DNA of 42,120 nt from Arcticibacter svalbardensis MN12-7. GTDB lineage: Bacteria > Bacteroidota > Bacteroidia > Sphingobacteriales > Sphingobacteriaceae. The position numbers were made by a program, and so were the translations under genes. The notes under the pieces are model-generated. The model made no database searches. It was given only the letters and a program-made list of their open reading frames with translations, and was not told the DNA's origin. Of this stretch, positions 1 to 8,704 are shown one piece after another (within the stretch, counting starts at the first letter, position 1; each line of letters begins with the position of its first letter). The stretch lies in NCBI RefSeq assembly GCF_000403135.1, contig NZ_AQPN01000076.1, positions 1-42,120 on the forward strand. The letters are read 5' to 3'.

Positions 1-32
1 GTACGTCTTCGTTATTATATAAATCTTTTACA

Positions 33-1712
33 TTACCAGAAGACCGTGTAAAGAGCGACAAGTATACCAATCACTAATACTGATCCTGCAATAAAACCTG
101 GATGTGGTTTAAACATAGAAGTGTCTATTTCAAGATTTACAGTCTTAACACCATTCCTACTTTCGTAAGTACTGATAAGGAACATGCCAACAAAACAGAT
201 TACGAATACAAAACCCATTCTATCAAGGAAAGGTATTTCAACCAATCCAGATATCGCACTCTTAGCAGCAAATCCGTAAGGAATAAGGAAGCTTAAATCT
301 GTCCATTCAGGTAAGAATTTAAATACCAGGGAGAATAAGAAACCACCAACTGTTGCAAATAGAGCCGCATTTGAAGTAGCCTTTTTCCAAAAGAAACCTA
401 ATATAAACATGGCAAAGATACCTGGAGATACAAATCCTGTATATTCCTGAATATATTGAAATCCACCTTTTTTATCAATCCCTAAATGTGGAGCAATAAT
501 TACCCCTAATATCATTGATACCACTACAGTGAGCTTACCTACATTAACTAAGTTTTTTTCACTTGCTTCGATATTAAACACTTTTTTGTAAATATCTAAA
601 GTAAAGATAGTCGCAATACTATTTGCTTTACCAGCTAACGAGGCTACAACTGCAGCTGTTAATGCCGCAAATGATAGACCTTTTAAGCCTGCCGGAAGAA
701 GATTTAACATTACAGGATAGGCTCTATCCTGATTTAATTCTCCATTCATCAACATATCATGACCAAAGTTCCCTGAACCTTCCTTATAAAGAATATAAGC
801 TGCAATACCTGGAAGAACCACAATAACCGGCATTAACAACTTAAGAAATGCGGCGAATAGAATACCATTACGGGCTGTCTTTAAATCAGCACCTAAAGCA
901 CGCTGAACGATATATTGATTACATCCCCAGTAATTTAAATTCACAATCCATAAACCACCTAGTAAAACAGTTAAGCCTGGAAGATCCAAGAAGTTACCAT
1001 TATCCTTTTTCAGAATCATCTGGAAGTGTTCCGGCGCTCTCTCCATCATATGGCTAAAACCGCTTATGACCCCTGAATCACCATAGTGCTCAGCGACAAG
1101 GTTTAATGCCAGGTAAGTAGTAGCCAAACCTCCAAGAATCAAGAAAAACACTTGAATAACATCCGTATAACCAATTACTTTCATCCCTCCAAGGGTGATA
1201 ATAATGGCAAAGAATGCAAGGAAGTACATACAAAAAGTCAGGCTGATTCCCGAAATAGCACTAACTGCGATCGCACCCAAATACAGGATAGATGTTAAGT
1301 TAACCACTACATACAATAACAACCAGAAGATTGCCATAACCATTGCCACTGTACCATTATATCGCTGGTGCAGGAACTGGGGCATAGTAAAAATCTTATT
1401 TTTTAAATACACCGGAATAAAGAACACCGCTACAATGATCAATGTAAGTGCGGCCATCCATTCATAGGCTGAGATAGCCAATCCGATTTGAAATCCTGAT
1501 CCACTCATTCCGACAAACTGCTCTGCTGAAATGTTAGATGCAATTAAAGAGGCTCCGATGGCCCACCAGGTTAAAGATCCTTCCGCGAGGAAGTAATCCT
1601 TTGAGCCCATGGTAGCAGCTTTCTTTCGGTAATAGATCCACAATCCATAACCGGCTACTATCACAAAATAGATAAGAAAAACAATGTAATCCTTCGTGTC
1701 AAGCGTATTCAT
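33..1712 (-). CDS. SSS-family sodium:solute (sugar) symporter
   Basis: A 559-residue polytopic membrane protein of the sodium:solute symporter (SSS/SLC5) family, expected to take up a sugar together with Na+ across the inner membrane. The sequence shows about 13-14 hydrophobic segments, the family-typical N-terminal stretch around residues 48-70 (WWAIGASLIASNISAEQF), and a segment near residues 262-275 (NYWGCNQYIVQRAL) characteristic of SGLT-like members. Length fits the family. It lies downstream of a GH3 beta-glucosidase on the same strand (215-nt gap) and probably imports the released sugar. The substrate cannot be read from the sequence; glucose/galactose-type is inference from the family and the neighbours. 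The gene is intact; its downstream flank lies outside the window. Confidence 0.9.
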   Translation of the reverse strand: MNTLDTKDYIVFLIYFVIVAGYGLWIYYRKKAATMGSKDYFLAEGSLTWWAIGASLIASNISAEQFVGMSGSGFQIGLAISAYEWMAALTLIIVAVFFIPVYLKNKIFTMPQFLHQRYNGTVAMVMAIFWLLLYVVVNLTSILYLGAIAVSAISGISLTFCMYFLAFFAIIITLGGMKVIGYTDVIQVFFLILGGLATTYLALNLVAEHYGDSGVISGFSHMMERAPEHFQMILKKDNGNFLDLPGLTVLLGGLWIVNLNYWGCNQYIVQRALGADLKTARNGILFAAFLKLLMPVIVVLPGIAAYILYKEGSGNFGHDMLMNGELNQDRAYPVMLNLLPAGLKGLSFAALTAAVVASLAGKANSIATIFTLDIYKKVFNIEASEKNLVNVGKLTVVVSMILGVIIAPHLGIDKKGGFQYIQEYTGFVSPGIFAMFILGFFWKKATSNAALFATVGGFLFSLVFKFLPEWTDLSFLIPYGFAAKSAISGLVEIPFLDRMGFVFVICFVGMFLISTYESRNGVKTVNLEIDTSMFKPHPGFIAGSVLVIGILVALYTVFW

Positions 1713-1926
1713 TTGGTTTATATATCTGTTATTAATAATTTACAATACTCCTTTTCTTAAAATGAAGGGAAGGATAACCTTGCCTTTCACGCTAATTACC
1801 AATAATTTAAACAATTTTAACTACACAGTTAGTGTATAGTAAACACTCATAAATTCCGAGCCTCAAAGTAGGAATATTTATCTAAATAATAGTAGGAAAA
1901 TGAATTTTTATCCATTATTAAAACAA
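1713..1926. other. intergenic gap, no gene seen
   Basis: AT-rich spacer between the GH3 gene and the symporter gene, both on the minus strand. I see no ORF, RNA gene or strong hairpin. The length (214 nt) could hold a separate promoter for the symporter, but no clear TAnnTTTG element was identified. Confidence 0.5.
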
Positions 1927-4098
1927 TTACAACTTTATTCTATTTTTCGTCCTGATATCTGATGAAGAGCTTCCTATAAGGATGTCAAATTTACCAGGTT
2001 CTAAAACCCATTGATTTTGCTTGTCATCATAATAACTAAATGCACTTTTATCTAAATTGAATTCAATTTCTTTAGACTCTCCTGCGTTTAGAAAAACCTT
2101 ATTAAATGCCTTCAACTCTTTTACAGGTCGTTTCAAAGAAGACTTTAAATCACGAACGTACAATTGAACTACTTCTGCCCCTTGTCTGGTGCCTGTATTC
2201 TGAACCGATATTTTCACACTGGCAGAGCCAGTTGAAGTCACCACAACAGGTTTACTATATTTAAAGGAAGTATAGGATAGGCCGTGACCGAAAGCGAACT
2301 GAGGTTCTACTTTATAGGTATCGAAATAGCGGTAACCCACAAATATATCTTCGTTATAATGCACATTTATGCTATCACCGGGGTATTCACCTAACTTGTG
2401 AGCTGGAGAATCTTCCAAATGTTTCGGAAAAGTCACTGTTAATTTGCCCGAAGGATTAACAACACCGAAAAGAATTTCTGCTAATGCTGTTCCTCCTTCC
2501 ATCCCCGGATATCCTACTTGTAAAATACCTTTAGCCTCATTGACCCATGTATCAATATCAATAGGACCACCGCCATAAAGCACAACAATCGTGTTCGGAT
2601 TTGCTTTTATAACCGCACGAATCAATTCATCCTGACCAAAGGGCATATTCATATCAGGTTTATCAAAACCTTCAGTATCGTAGGCATTATCACTCCAGAC
2701 ACTATAATCATAACCATGAGTCCAGCCACCCACAACAATAGCCACATCAGCCTTCTTAGCCGCATCAACTGCCTGTTGAATTAGCTTTGGATCTGCCTGC
2801 GCATTCCTGGCAATCGTATAGCCCTGTTCGTAAGTTATCCCTACACTATTTCCACAAAGATTTTGAAGTCCTTTTAAAGGAGTAATTTCATACTTGGTTC
2901 TAACCTGAGAACTTCCACCACCCATTCCATTAGTACGATTTCCATTAGCACCTATAACTGCTATTGTTTTAATAGTCTTTTTATCAAGTGGCAAAACATT
3001 ACCCTTATTCTTCAACAGGATAATCCCTTCTTCTGCTATCTTGCGAGCAACATCGGCATGTTCTTTAGTAGCATAAGTTCCTGAAGGGCGCTTGTCGAAC
3101 ATATGAGTCTTATACATCACTCTTAGAATGCGCCGCACTTTATCATCTATTACCGATTCGGCAATTTCACCTCCGCGTACCATTCTAAGAGCAGCATCTG
3201 CGAAAAAGAATTTACTGTAATCCGGATTTGGTAACATTTCAAGATCCGTTCCCATTTCCAGGTCCGCTCCACCAAGCAAAGCTTCTTTAGTGCTATGAAT
3301 CGCTCCCCAATCACTCATTACCAATCCCTGGAAACCCCATTCTCCCTTTAAGATCTTATTGATCAGGTAATCATTATAGGTGCAATATTCTCCTCTGAAC
3401 CTGTTATAAGATCCCATCACCGTATTTACGCCACCTTCTACAACTGCAGCTTTAAAACCCGGCAAATAAATCTCTCTCAATGCCCGCTCACTCATTTCTA
3501 CATTAATACCACTCCTGTTGATTTCCTGATTATTCCCCATATAATGCTTCAAACTCGCTGAAACACCCTGGTCCTGTACCCCTTTAATGTATCCAACCAC
3601 CATTTTGGAGATCAGATAAGGATCTTCACTCATATATTCAAAGTTCCTTCCATTAAGTGGAGTCCTCATGATATTTATTCCCGGACCCAGAATAACATCC
3701 TTTCCCCGATAATTAGCCTCACTGCCCAATACAGAACCTGATGCATATCCCATTTCAGGATTCCAGGTTGAAGCCAAAGTTATACCAACCGGCAAATACG
3801 TAGATGAATCATCCCCCTTATTATCCAAAACCCAATCTCTTCCATGTTCGGGACGCACTCCATGAGGTCCATCAGATGTCATCAATTCTGGAATTCCTAA
3901 ACGCGCCACACCAGTGGATGTAAAAGAAGAATTTCCATGAATCATACCTATCTTTTCTTCAAGAGTCATCTTCTTAATGAGACTTTCGATTTTAGATTCA
4001 GTAGCTGGGTCGGTTGTTTGTTGAGCCGAGACCGGAAGCAAATTAGTGCCCATATAAATGGCACAACAAAGAATGGATAATAGCAATTTAGATTTCAT
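1927..4098 (-). CDS. GH3 beta-glucosidase-type glycoside hydrolase
   Basis: A 723-residue secreted glycoside hydrolase of family 3, retaining, acting on beta-linked glucosides or xylosides in the periplasm or at the cell surface. Residues 1-25 form a Sec signal peptide ending VSA-QQ. The N-terminal TIM-barrel domain carries the substrate-binding KHYMGNN stretch at about 184-190 and the nucleophile Asp263 in VMSDWGA. The alpha/beta sandwich domain follows (about 360-580), and a fibronectin type III-like domain lies at the C-terminus (about 630-710), the BglX-type architecture. The gene is intact and full-length, unlike its upstream neighbours. Co-directional position between the GH43-like gene and the symporter suggests one catabolic unit. 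Exact sugar specificity is not determinable here. Confidence 0.92.
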   Translation of the reverse strand: MKSKLLLSILCCAIYMGTNLLPVSAQQTTDPATESKIESLIKKMTLEEKIGMIHGNSSFTSTGVARLGIPELMTSDGPHGVRPEHGRDWVLDNKGDDSSTYLPVGITLASTWNPEMGYASGSVLGSEANYRGKDVILGPGINIMRTPLNGRNFEYMSEDPYLISKMVVGYIKGVQDQGVSASLKHYMGNNQEINRSGINVEMSERALREIYLPGFKAAVVEGGVNTVMGSYNRFRGEYCTYNDYLINKILKGEWGFQGLVMSDWGAIHSTKEALLGGADLEMGTDLEMLPNPDYSKFFFADAALRMVRGGEIAESVIDDKVRRILRVMYKTHMFDKRPSGTYATKEHADVARKIAEEGIILLKNKGNVLPLDKKTIKTIAVIGANGNRTNGMGGGSSQVRTKYEITPLKGLQNLCGNSVGITYEQGYTIARNAQADPKLIQQAVDAAKKADVAIVVGGWTHGYDYSVWSDNAYDTEGFDKPDMNMPFGQDELIRAVIKANPNTIVVLYGGGPIDIDTWVNEAKGILQVGYPGMEGGTALAEILFGVVNPSGKLTVTFPKHLEDSPAHKLGEYPGDSINVHYNEDIFVGYRYFDTYKVEPQFAFGHGLSYTSFKYSKPVVVTSTGSASVKISVQNTGTRQGAEVVQLYVRDLKSSLKRPVKELKAFNKVFLNAGESKEIEFNLDKSAFSYYDDKQNQWVLEPGKFDILIGSSSSDIRTKNRIKL

Positions 4099-4239
4099 CG
4101 TGGTTAACTGTTAGCTTATTGTTCAAAATTAAACAGCATTATAATAATATTAGGTATTGATATGTTACTATTAGGGACTCATTATGTTAAGTAAGCTCAT
4201 TTAAGTTTATTTACTTCCGCTTCATTAATAGTAAATATG

Positions 4240-5115
4240 CTATCCATGCCATATTTCATCAGGCATACTGATTTTTGTGGATACATCTGTCCAAGTTTTT
4301 AAATCTTTAGAGGTAATAGCACCGTATTTATGATCTCTGTACTTGTCAAAATAAACAATCCACTGATAATTTATTTTAAGAGTTGCGGGACCCTCTGCCC
4401 AATAATTTCCTGTAATAGGTTCACTAGCCTTGCTGTATGGTCCTGCCAGATGTTTGGAAAATGCCATTTTCAAGTTCTTTTTTACCGGCTCCTTTGTTTC
4501 ATCTTTCATAAACATCACCCACTTTTTCCCTACCTTCACGATAGCAGCATCAATTACATTAAACCCGGGATCATATAGCAGTTTAGTATCCGTGAATATC
4601 TTGAAATCTTTGGTTGTCGTATAGTACCTCCGGTGATTATAGCTATTATCCGCAGTGCTTTGCGTTTCAGGAAACAATCCTTTTATCGTGGTAGCCCAAT
4701 AAATCAGGTAGGTCTTCGACTTTGCATCATAGGTTATTTCTGGTGCCCAGGTATTTCTGGTGCCTTTTTCATGCTGCATAACAGGAATAAACTGCTGTTC
4801 AGACCAATTAATCAAATCATCAGAACTCACATAACCTATTCCTTTATCTTTGCAGCTCACGGTCCGCACCATATGAAACTTACCATCACCGCCACGTATT
4901 ACACATGGATCTCGCATTAACTTGTCAGCACTCACTGTGGGTGTTAAAAAAGACTGATCATTTTTAAGCGCTTCCCATTGATATCCATCTCGACTATAAG
5001 CCAAATGAAGGCCATCTTCTCCATTCCCTTTAAAGTAATAGAAAAGATAAACGGGCTGAGCAAATGCAGAAATAGCTAAGAATAGAAATAAAACTGGCAG
5101 TATAACTGTCTTCAT
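4240..5115 (-). CDS. GH43-like glycosidase, C-terminus frameshifted
   Basis: A 291-residue secreted five-bladed beta-propeller glycosidase of the GH43 type (arabinosidase/xylosidase-like). Signal peptide at residues 1-19 (ending SAFAQ). Candidate catalytic features: Asp in MRDPCV (about 69), WAPEITYD with a conserved Asp/Glu region (about 123-130), and the general acid Glu in WAEGPATL (about 240). The reading frame stops right after IWHG. Skipping one base past that point reopens a frame on the minus strand that reads SIFTINEAEVNKLK and ends at TGA (4197-4199), which matches the usual end of this family, where an RHGTVF-like strand closes the propeller. The gene therefore seems to have lost its last ~14 residues through a 1-nt indel; activity is uncertain. 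It sits beside a GH2 pseudogene. Confidence 0.8.
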   Translation of the reverse strand: MKTVILPVLFLFLAISAFAQPVYLFYYFKGNGEDGLHLAYSRDGYQWEALKNDQSFLTPTVSADKLMRDPCVIRGGDGKFHMVRTVSCKDKGIGYVSSDDLINWSEQQFIPVMQHEKGTRNTWAPEITYDAKSKTYLIYWATTIKGLFPETQSTADNSYNHRRYYTTTKDFKIFTDTKLLYDPGFNVIDAAIVKVGKKWVMFMKDETKEPVKKNLKMAFSKHLAGPYSKASEPITGNYWAEGPATLKINYQWIVYFDKYRDHKYGAITSKDLKTWTDVSTKISMPDEIWHG

Positions 5116-5204
5116 AATGGTTTAAAGTGGTCAAAAATAATGAGGCAAGTTATCAGATTATTCAGTAGAAAGAAAATCCTTTCTTATAAATCAATCAAAT
5201 TGTC

Positions 5205-5796
5205 TTAATTCGCCTCAATTGTAATCGAATTTGCACTTAATCCTGCCGATGTTGCTTCCTCAATAATAGCCCCACTCGCATTCCTCGACTGAATGATAGC
5301 CAATGCCAAACCATTAAAGGCACTACGCCGACTTACTTTAAAGGATTCGTGACTAGTTGAACAGGACTAGCTGCCGACCATAGATGAGGGCTGTTAATGA
5401 GCACATTTGATCAACCCGATAGGAACTACCCCAAGCAAGAGCACTTGTATTAGAAACAACAGCCACCTGCTCTCCCTGATCATTGCAAATCTCAGTTTTG
5501 AGCATTACATTTAAGGTTTTTAGGACTTATTAGTGATTATAGTGTTAACAAGAGCATCTGCTTCCTTTGCCGAAACCAAAGGAGTAGATACAAAAATACC
5601 ATACTGAGGAATATGAACCGGATTTACAGTCGTTAACCATACATTCCGATAAATTCCAAAGCCCGAATACCAGCCTGAGTTAGGTTGTTTCGAGTTATCC
5701 ACTTTTACAGCAATCACATTGCTTCCCCCGTAATTAAGATACTTAGAAAGCTCATATAGAAAAGAAATATAGCCATTAGGACACTTTCCTAAATAA
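5205..5796 (-). pseudogene. GH2 beta-galactosidase remnant, deleted and frameshifted
   Basis: Pieces of a glycoside hydrolase family 2 protein, in order on the minus strand, in several frames. The first piece (about 5796-5523) reads HYLGKCPNGYISFLYELSKY through GIYRNVWLTTVNPVHI, the N-terminal jelly-roll sugar-binding domain. The next (about 5513-5395) reads VMLKTEICNDQGEQVAV. After a frameshift comes LINSPHLWSAASP (near 5370-5395), the usual end of the immunoglobulin-like domain. Then, with the whole catalytic barrel missing, SRRSAFNGLALAIIQ… ending TITIEAN-stop (5205-5207) matches the extreme C-terminus of the family. At least two frameshifts, an in-frame stop at 5520 and a large internal deletion are visible. 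Assignment rests on recognition of family sequence, not on a search. Confidence 0.8.
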
Positions 5797-5992
5797 TGTA
5801 CCTGATGGACTGCCTGATGGGCACTGCGTCCTGGCGGGAAGCCATAACTGTTTGTTGAAAAGCCGCCCTCGTACTTAGGGCTCAGCCATTGGGAAATGGC
5901 TTGCTTTAGTAACCTGTCGGTTACAGTTGGGATGTCCAGTTTCCTTTGACATTCTAACATTCAGTCCTTCCGGTTTGTCATACAAACCTTAC
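5797..5992 (-). pseudogene. group II intron reverse transcriptase fragment
   Basis: Translation of the minus strand from about 5942 gives LDIPTVTDRLLKQAISQWLS, followed by STNSYGFPPGRSAHQAV. These are the hallmark blocks of group II intron LtrA-type reverse transcriptase/maturase (family form G-I-P-T-V-T-D-R and Y-G-F-R-P-G/N-R-S-A-H-Q-A). Upstream, KPEG and VRM can be read in broken frames, matching the preceding block (…KPEGG-VRMLGIP…), so the homology probably extends to about 5992. The fragment covers only some 60 residues, lacks the YADD catalytic site and any intron RNA 3' end, and is joined directly to the GH2 remnant at about 5797. An open frame runs through the junction (5520-5960), but it is a chimera, not a gene. 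Confidence 0.82.
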
Positions 5993-6034
5993 TATGACTT
6001 GCAGCCTATAGCTGATTGCCATGCCCGACAAACT

Positions 6035-6078
6035 AAAAAACCCGGTAAAGCATTTCAAAAGCTCTACCGGGTTTTTTT
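6035..6078 (-). terminator. rho-independent terminator of starch-synthase-like gene
   Basis: Inverted repeat AACCCGGTA(A)AGC / GCT(C)TACCGGGTT with A and T runs on the two flanks, so it can work in both directions. It lies 14 nt beyond the stop of the minus-strand gene ending at 6092. Confidence 0.8.
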
Positions 6079-6091
6079 ATTGTAGAATTAA

Positions 6092-6922
6092 TTAAGCTAA
6101 AGAAGCTAATTCTTCATCTTGAATCTCTTCATAGAGATTAAAATAATTTTCATAATCAGCAGATGCTTCATATTCAATTACTGGTTTGTCAGTTGCCTTT
6201 ACAAACTTAACAAGCTCAGGACTAATTGCTGCTCCACCAAAAACAACAGCATCAGAGTAAGAAATTGCACCTAAGTGTAATGACTCACAATCTAGATTTT
6301 TGAATGCCTCTAAGTGCGATGCATCCATACCATTCATAATTGCTTTTCTCGAAAAATCAGGGTTTAGCTTTTCCGTAAAACAATTGTCGTAAACTGAATA
6401 AACAATCTTCGAGTTTTTAAACGTAGGATCATCTTTGTAAGTAGTTCTCATGTAAACAGGAACTAAAGAAGTCATCCATCCATGGCAATGTACCACATCA
6501 GGCGCCCAACCTAGTTTTTTTACTGTTTCTAATGCTCCTTTACAAAAAAAGATAGTCCGTTCATCATTATCTTCATAGAACTTATTACTATTGTCTCTGA
6601 AAACATGCTTTCGCTGAAAATACTCTTCATTGTCTAAGAAATATACCTGCATGCGAGCTGAAGGTATTGATGCGACTTTAATGATCAACGGGTTATCGTT
6701 TTCATCGATGATGATGTTCATTCCTGAAAGACGGATGACTTCATGTAAGCGATTGCGACGTTCATTTATGCTACCAAAACGAGGCATTAAAATGCGGATT
6801 TCGAATCCTTTGTCTTGCATTGCTTGTGGAAGTTTCCGGGTAATTTCAGAAATTTTTGTTAACTCGAGGAAAGGCGACATCTCGTGAGTAATAAATAATA
6901 ACTTCGTTTTTGCCATCTCCAA
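6092..6922 (-). CDS. orphan starch/glycogen synthase N-terminal domain protein
   Basis: A 276-residue protein matching only the N-terminal Rossmann half of GT5 starch/glycogen synthase: LLFITHEMSPF at 8-18, VVHCHGWMTSLVPVY at about 143-157, and a conserved YSVYDNCF strand. The C-terminal half, which carries the nucleotide-sugar site, is absent, and the usual Lys-x-Gly-Gly-Leu motif after the first strand is replaced by LELTKISEI. Such short forms are, to my knowledge, common in Bacteroidetes and typically sit beside panC, as here. Catalysis as a glycogen synthase is doubtful; a regulatory or sugar-binding role is possible, but unknown. The start could be Met1 or Met3 (MAKTKLLF). A TATATTTG promoter element lies 31 nt upstream. 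The C-terminal 20 residues are highly acidic. Confidence 0.82.
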   Translation of the reverse strand: MEMAKTKLLFITHEMSPFLELTKISEITRKLPQAMQDKGFEIRILMPRFGSINERRNRLHEVIRLSGMNIIIDENDNPLIIKVASIPSARMQVYFLDNEEYFQRKHVFRDNSNKFYEDNDERTIFFCKGALETVKKLGWAPDVVHCHGWMTSLVPVYMRTTYKDDPTFKNSKIVYSVYDNCFTEKLNPDFSRKAIMNGMDASHLEAFKNLDCESLHLGAISYSDAVVFGGAAISPELVKFVKATDKPVIEYEASADYENYFNLYEEIQDEELASLA

Positions 6923-6952
6923 ATGTTAAATAAATGAAAGAATTTGGGACTG

Positions 6953-6960
6953 CAAATATA
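6953..6960 (-). promoter_or_regulatory. Bacteroidetes -7 element (TATATTTG)
   Basis: On the minus strand the sequence reads TATATTTG, an exact match to the Bacteroidetes primary-sigma consensus TAnnTTTG, about 31 nt upstream of the starch-synthase-like start codon. No clear -33 TTTG box was found at the usual distance. Confidence 0.5.
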
Positions 6961-7812
6961 CACATATAATATGACATATCAATGAATTACGCAATAGGTA
7001 TCGATATTATTTATCGATTTATTAGCTGTGTGGGTCCAATTATTATCAATTTCCAAGGTGTTTTATAGTTAAAATGAAAAATAAACCGGGCTATTTTATT
7101 TTGAGAATTGTATTCGTTTTTATATAATTGCTGCTATTTACCTAATTTTTAACTCCCAATTCGTAATCAATAGGTTTTCACAGTTTTAAAACTCATTTTA
7201 AAGGGAACCTAATAGATAAACTTCGCCCGTATTATCAAATATTTATTTACAAGTCAGCAAGCACAAATTAATTCTACATCCTTAGAGAAGAGAAGAAAAT
7301 TATTTGCTAGATCAATTTTTTTTTTAAATGATGTTTTAAGTTTTAATACGTGAAAAGACCAGAACGATCAGGTACCTATTTCTAATGCTGCTTATCGCTT
7401 AACCGATATATATTCCCCTATTCCTGGCCTGTCATGATTATTAATTTATTCACACTTCCTACCCACCTCCCTCGCACCTTCTCCGCACCTTGTCCGCTCG
7501 AAATGCGAATCAACTGCGAAACAGGTCAAACCTAGATCCGTGTTAGTTACAACCACAATAAGATGTTCCATTTTGAATTAGAATAACCGAACAATGGATC
7601 ATGATTATGTAATTTGATACGCAAGGCTTTTTGTGATGATAATCATTGCTCGCTATTCATTTTTCTTATAGCTTCGCTGAACCTATAAAAGCTGGCTTAA
7701 TTAATTCAAGCGTATTTGGATTAAAAACGCCTGCCTTTTATAGAAGATAAAGTGTTACAACTGTTTAACATCTCTTATCATTCAGCATAATTGTCATTAA
7801 ATACTATTACAA
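6961..7812. other. long non-coding gap (about 850 nt) between divergent genes
   Basis: The spacer between the starch-synthase-like gene and panC is AT-rich and has no ORF of useful length on either strand. Visible oddities are a T-run at about 7317-7324 and an abrupt C-rich patch at 7465-7500 containing two imperfect copies of C-T-C-C/G-G-C-A-C-C-T-T. I could not identify an RNA gene. It may hold regulatory sequence, or the remains of a deleted gene or repeat. Confidence 0.5.
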
Positions 7813-8649
7813 TTGAAAATCTTTACATCAAAAGCAGAGTTATCTCATTTGCTAACGGAGTTAAAAAAGGAAAATAAGAAAATAGGTTTAGTTCCTACAA
7901 TGGGCGCTCTTCATTCCGGTCATTTATCTTTGATCAAAACGGCCAAACAGCAGACAGATGTCGTAGTTTGCAGCATTTTTGTTAATCCTACTCAGTTTAC
8001 AGATCAAAAAGATCTGGAAAAATATCCGCGTACAGTTTCTGCTGACATTGAAAAACTCACAGAGGCGGCTTGCGATTACTTATTCCTTCCAGAAGTAACT
8101 GAAATGTATGAAGAGCATGAAACCTGGCATTTGGACATAGGTTATCTGGAGAATATGCTGGAAGGAGCAATTCGTCCCGGACATTATCAGGGTGTGACAC
8201 AAGTAGTTTTCAAGTTATTCCAAATTGTAAACCCTACGAAAGCATTTTTCGGCCAAAAGGATTATCAGCAAGTGCTTATCATTCGCAAAATGGTCGAAAT
8301 TCTAAATCTGCCTGTTGAGTTAGTGATGTGTCCTATTGAAAGAAACAAAGAAGGACTTGCACTAAGCTCCAGGAATGTACATCTATCAGAAACAGAAAAA
8401 AGCAAGGCACTCTTGCTCAGCAAATCACTCTTTACGATACGGGACCTTTCGGCCCAGCATACTCCTGAGGAATTAAAAGCTATCGCCCTGAATATCCTGA
8501 AATCTGACGCTGATATTAAACTGGATTATTTCGAACTATTAGATAAAGACACCTTAACAACCCTAAATAATGACAGTAAAGGCATGGTAGCCTTAGTAGC
8601 GGCCACTATCGGAAAAACGCGGTTGATTGATAATATGATTTTTAATTAA
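7813..8649 (+). CDS. panC: pantothenate synthetase PanC
   Basis: Cytoplasmic pantoate-beta-alanine ligase (278 aa), which forms pantothenate from pantoate, beta-alanine and ATP in coenzyme A synthesis. Family motifs are clear: VPTMGALHSGHLSLI at 27-41 (with the HxGH nucleotide-binding motif), VNPTQF near 57-62, FGQKDYQQ near 148, and the SSRN loop near 185. Length is typical. The start codon appears to be TTG at 7813: the frame upstream is closed and the next in-frame Met (in PTMGAL) lies inside the active-site motif. panD follows after 55 nt, so beta-alanine production and use are genetically linked. Confidence 0.96.
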   Translation: MKIFTSKAELSHLLTELKKENKKIGLVPTMGALHSGHLSLIKTAKQQTDVVVCSIFVNPTQFTDQKDLEKYPRTVSADIEKLTEAACDYLFLPEVTEMYEEHETWHLDIGYLENMLEGAIRPGHYQGVTQVVFKLFQIVNPTKAFFGQKDYQQVLIIRKMVEILNLPVELVMCPIERNKEGLALSSRNVHLSETEKSKALLLSKSLFTIRDLSAQHTPEELKAIALNILKSDADIKLDYFELLDKDTLTTLNNDSKGMVALVAATIGKTRLIDNMIFN

Positions 8650-8692
8650 CAGGAGAAGGGATTTCAACTAGTAGACTTTCAATACCTTTTGC

Positions 8693-8700
8693 TAATTTTG
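8693..8700 (+). promoter_or_regulatory. -7 element just upstream of panD
   Basis: TAATTTTG matches TAnnTTTG exactly and ends only 4 nt before the panD ATG. If used, the transcript would be leaderless or nearly so. No strong -33 box at the right spacing. Confidence 0.45.
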
Positions 8701-8704
8701 CATC

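Noticed and set aside
5520-5960. 146-residue ORF as a real gene
   Set aside because: Its two halves belong to unrelated families (intron reverse transcriptase and GH2), both truncated; it is a fusion of remnants.
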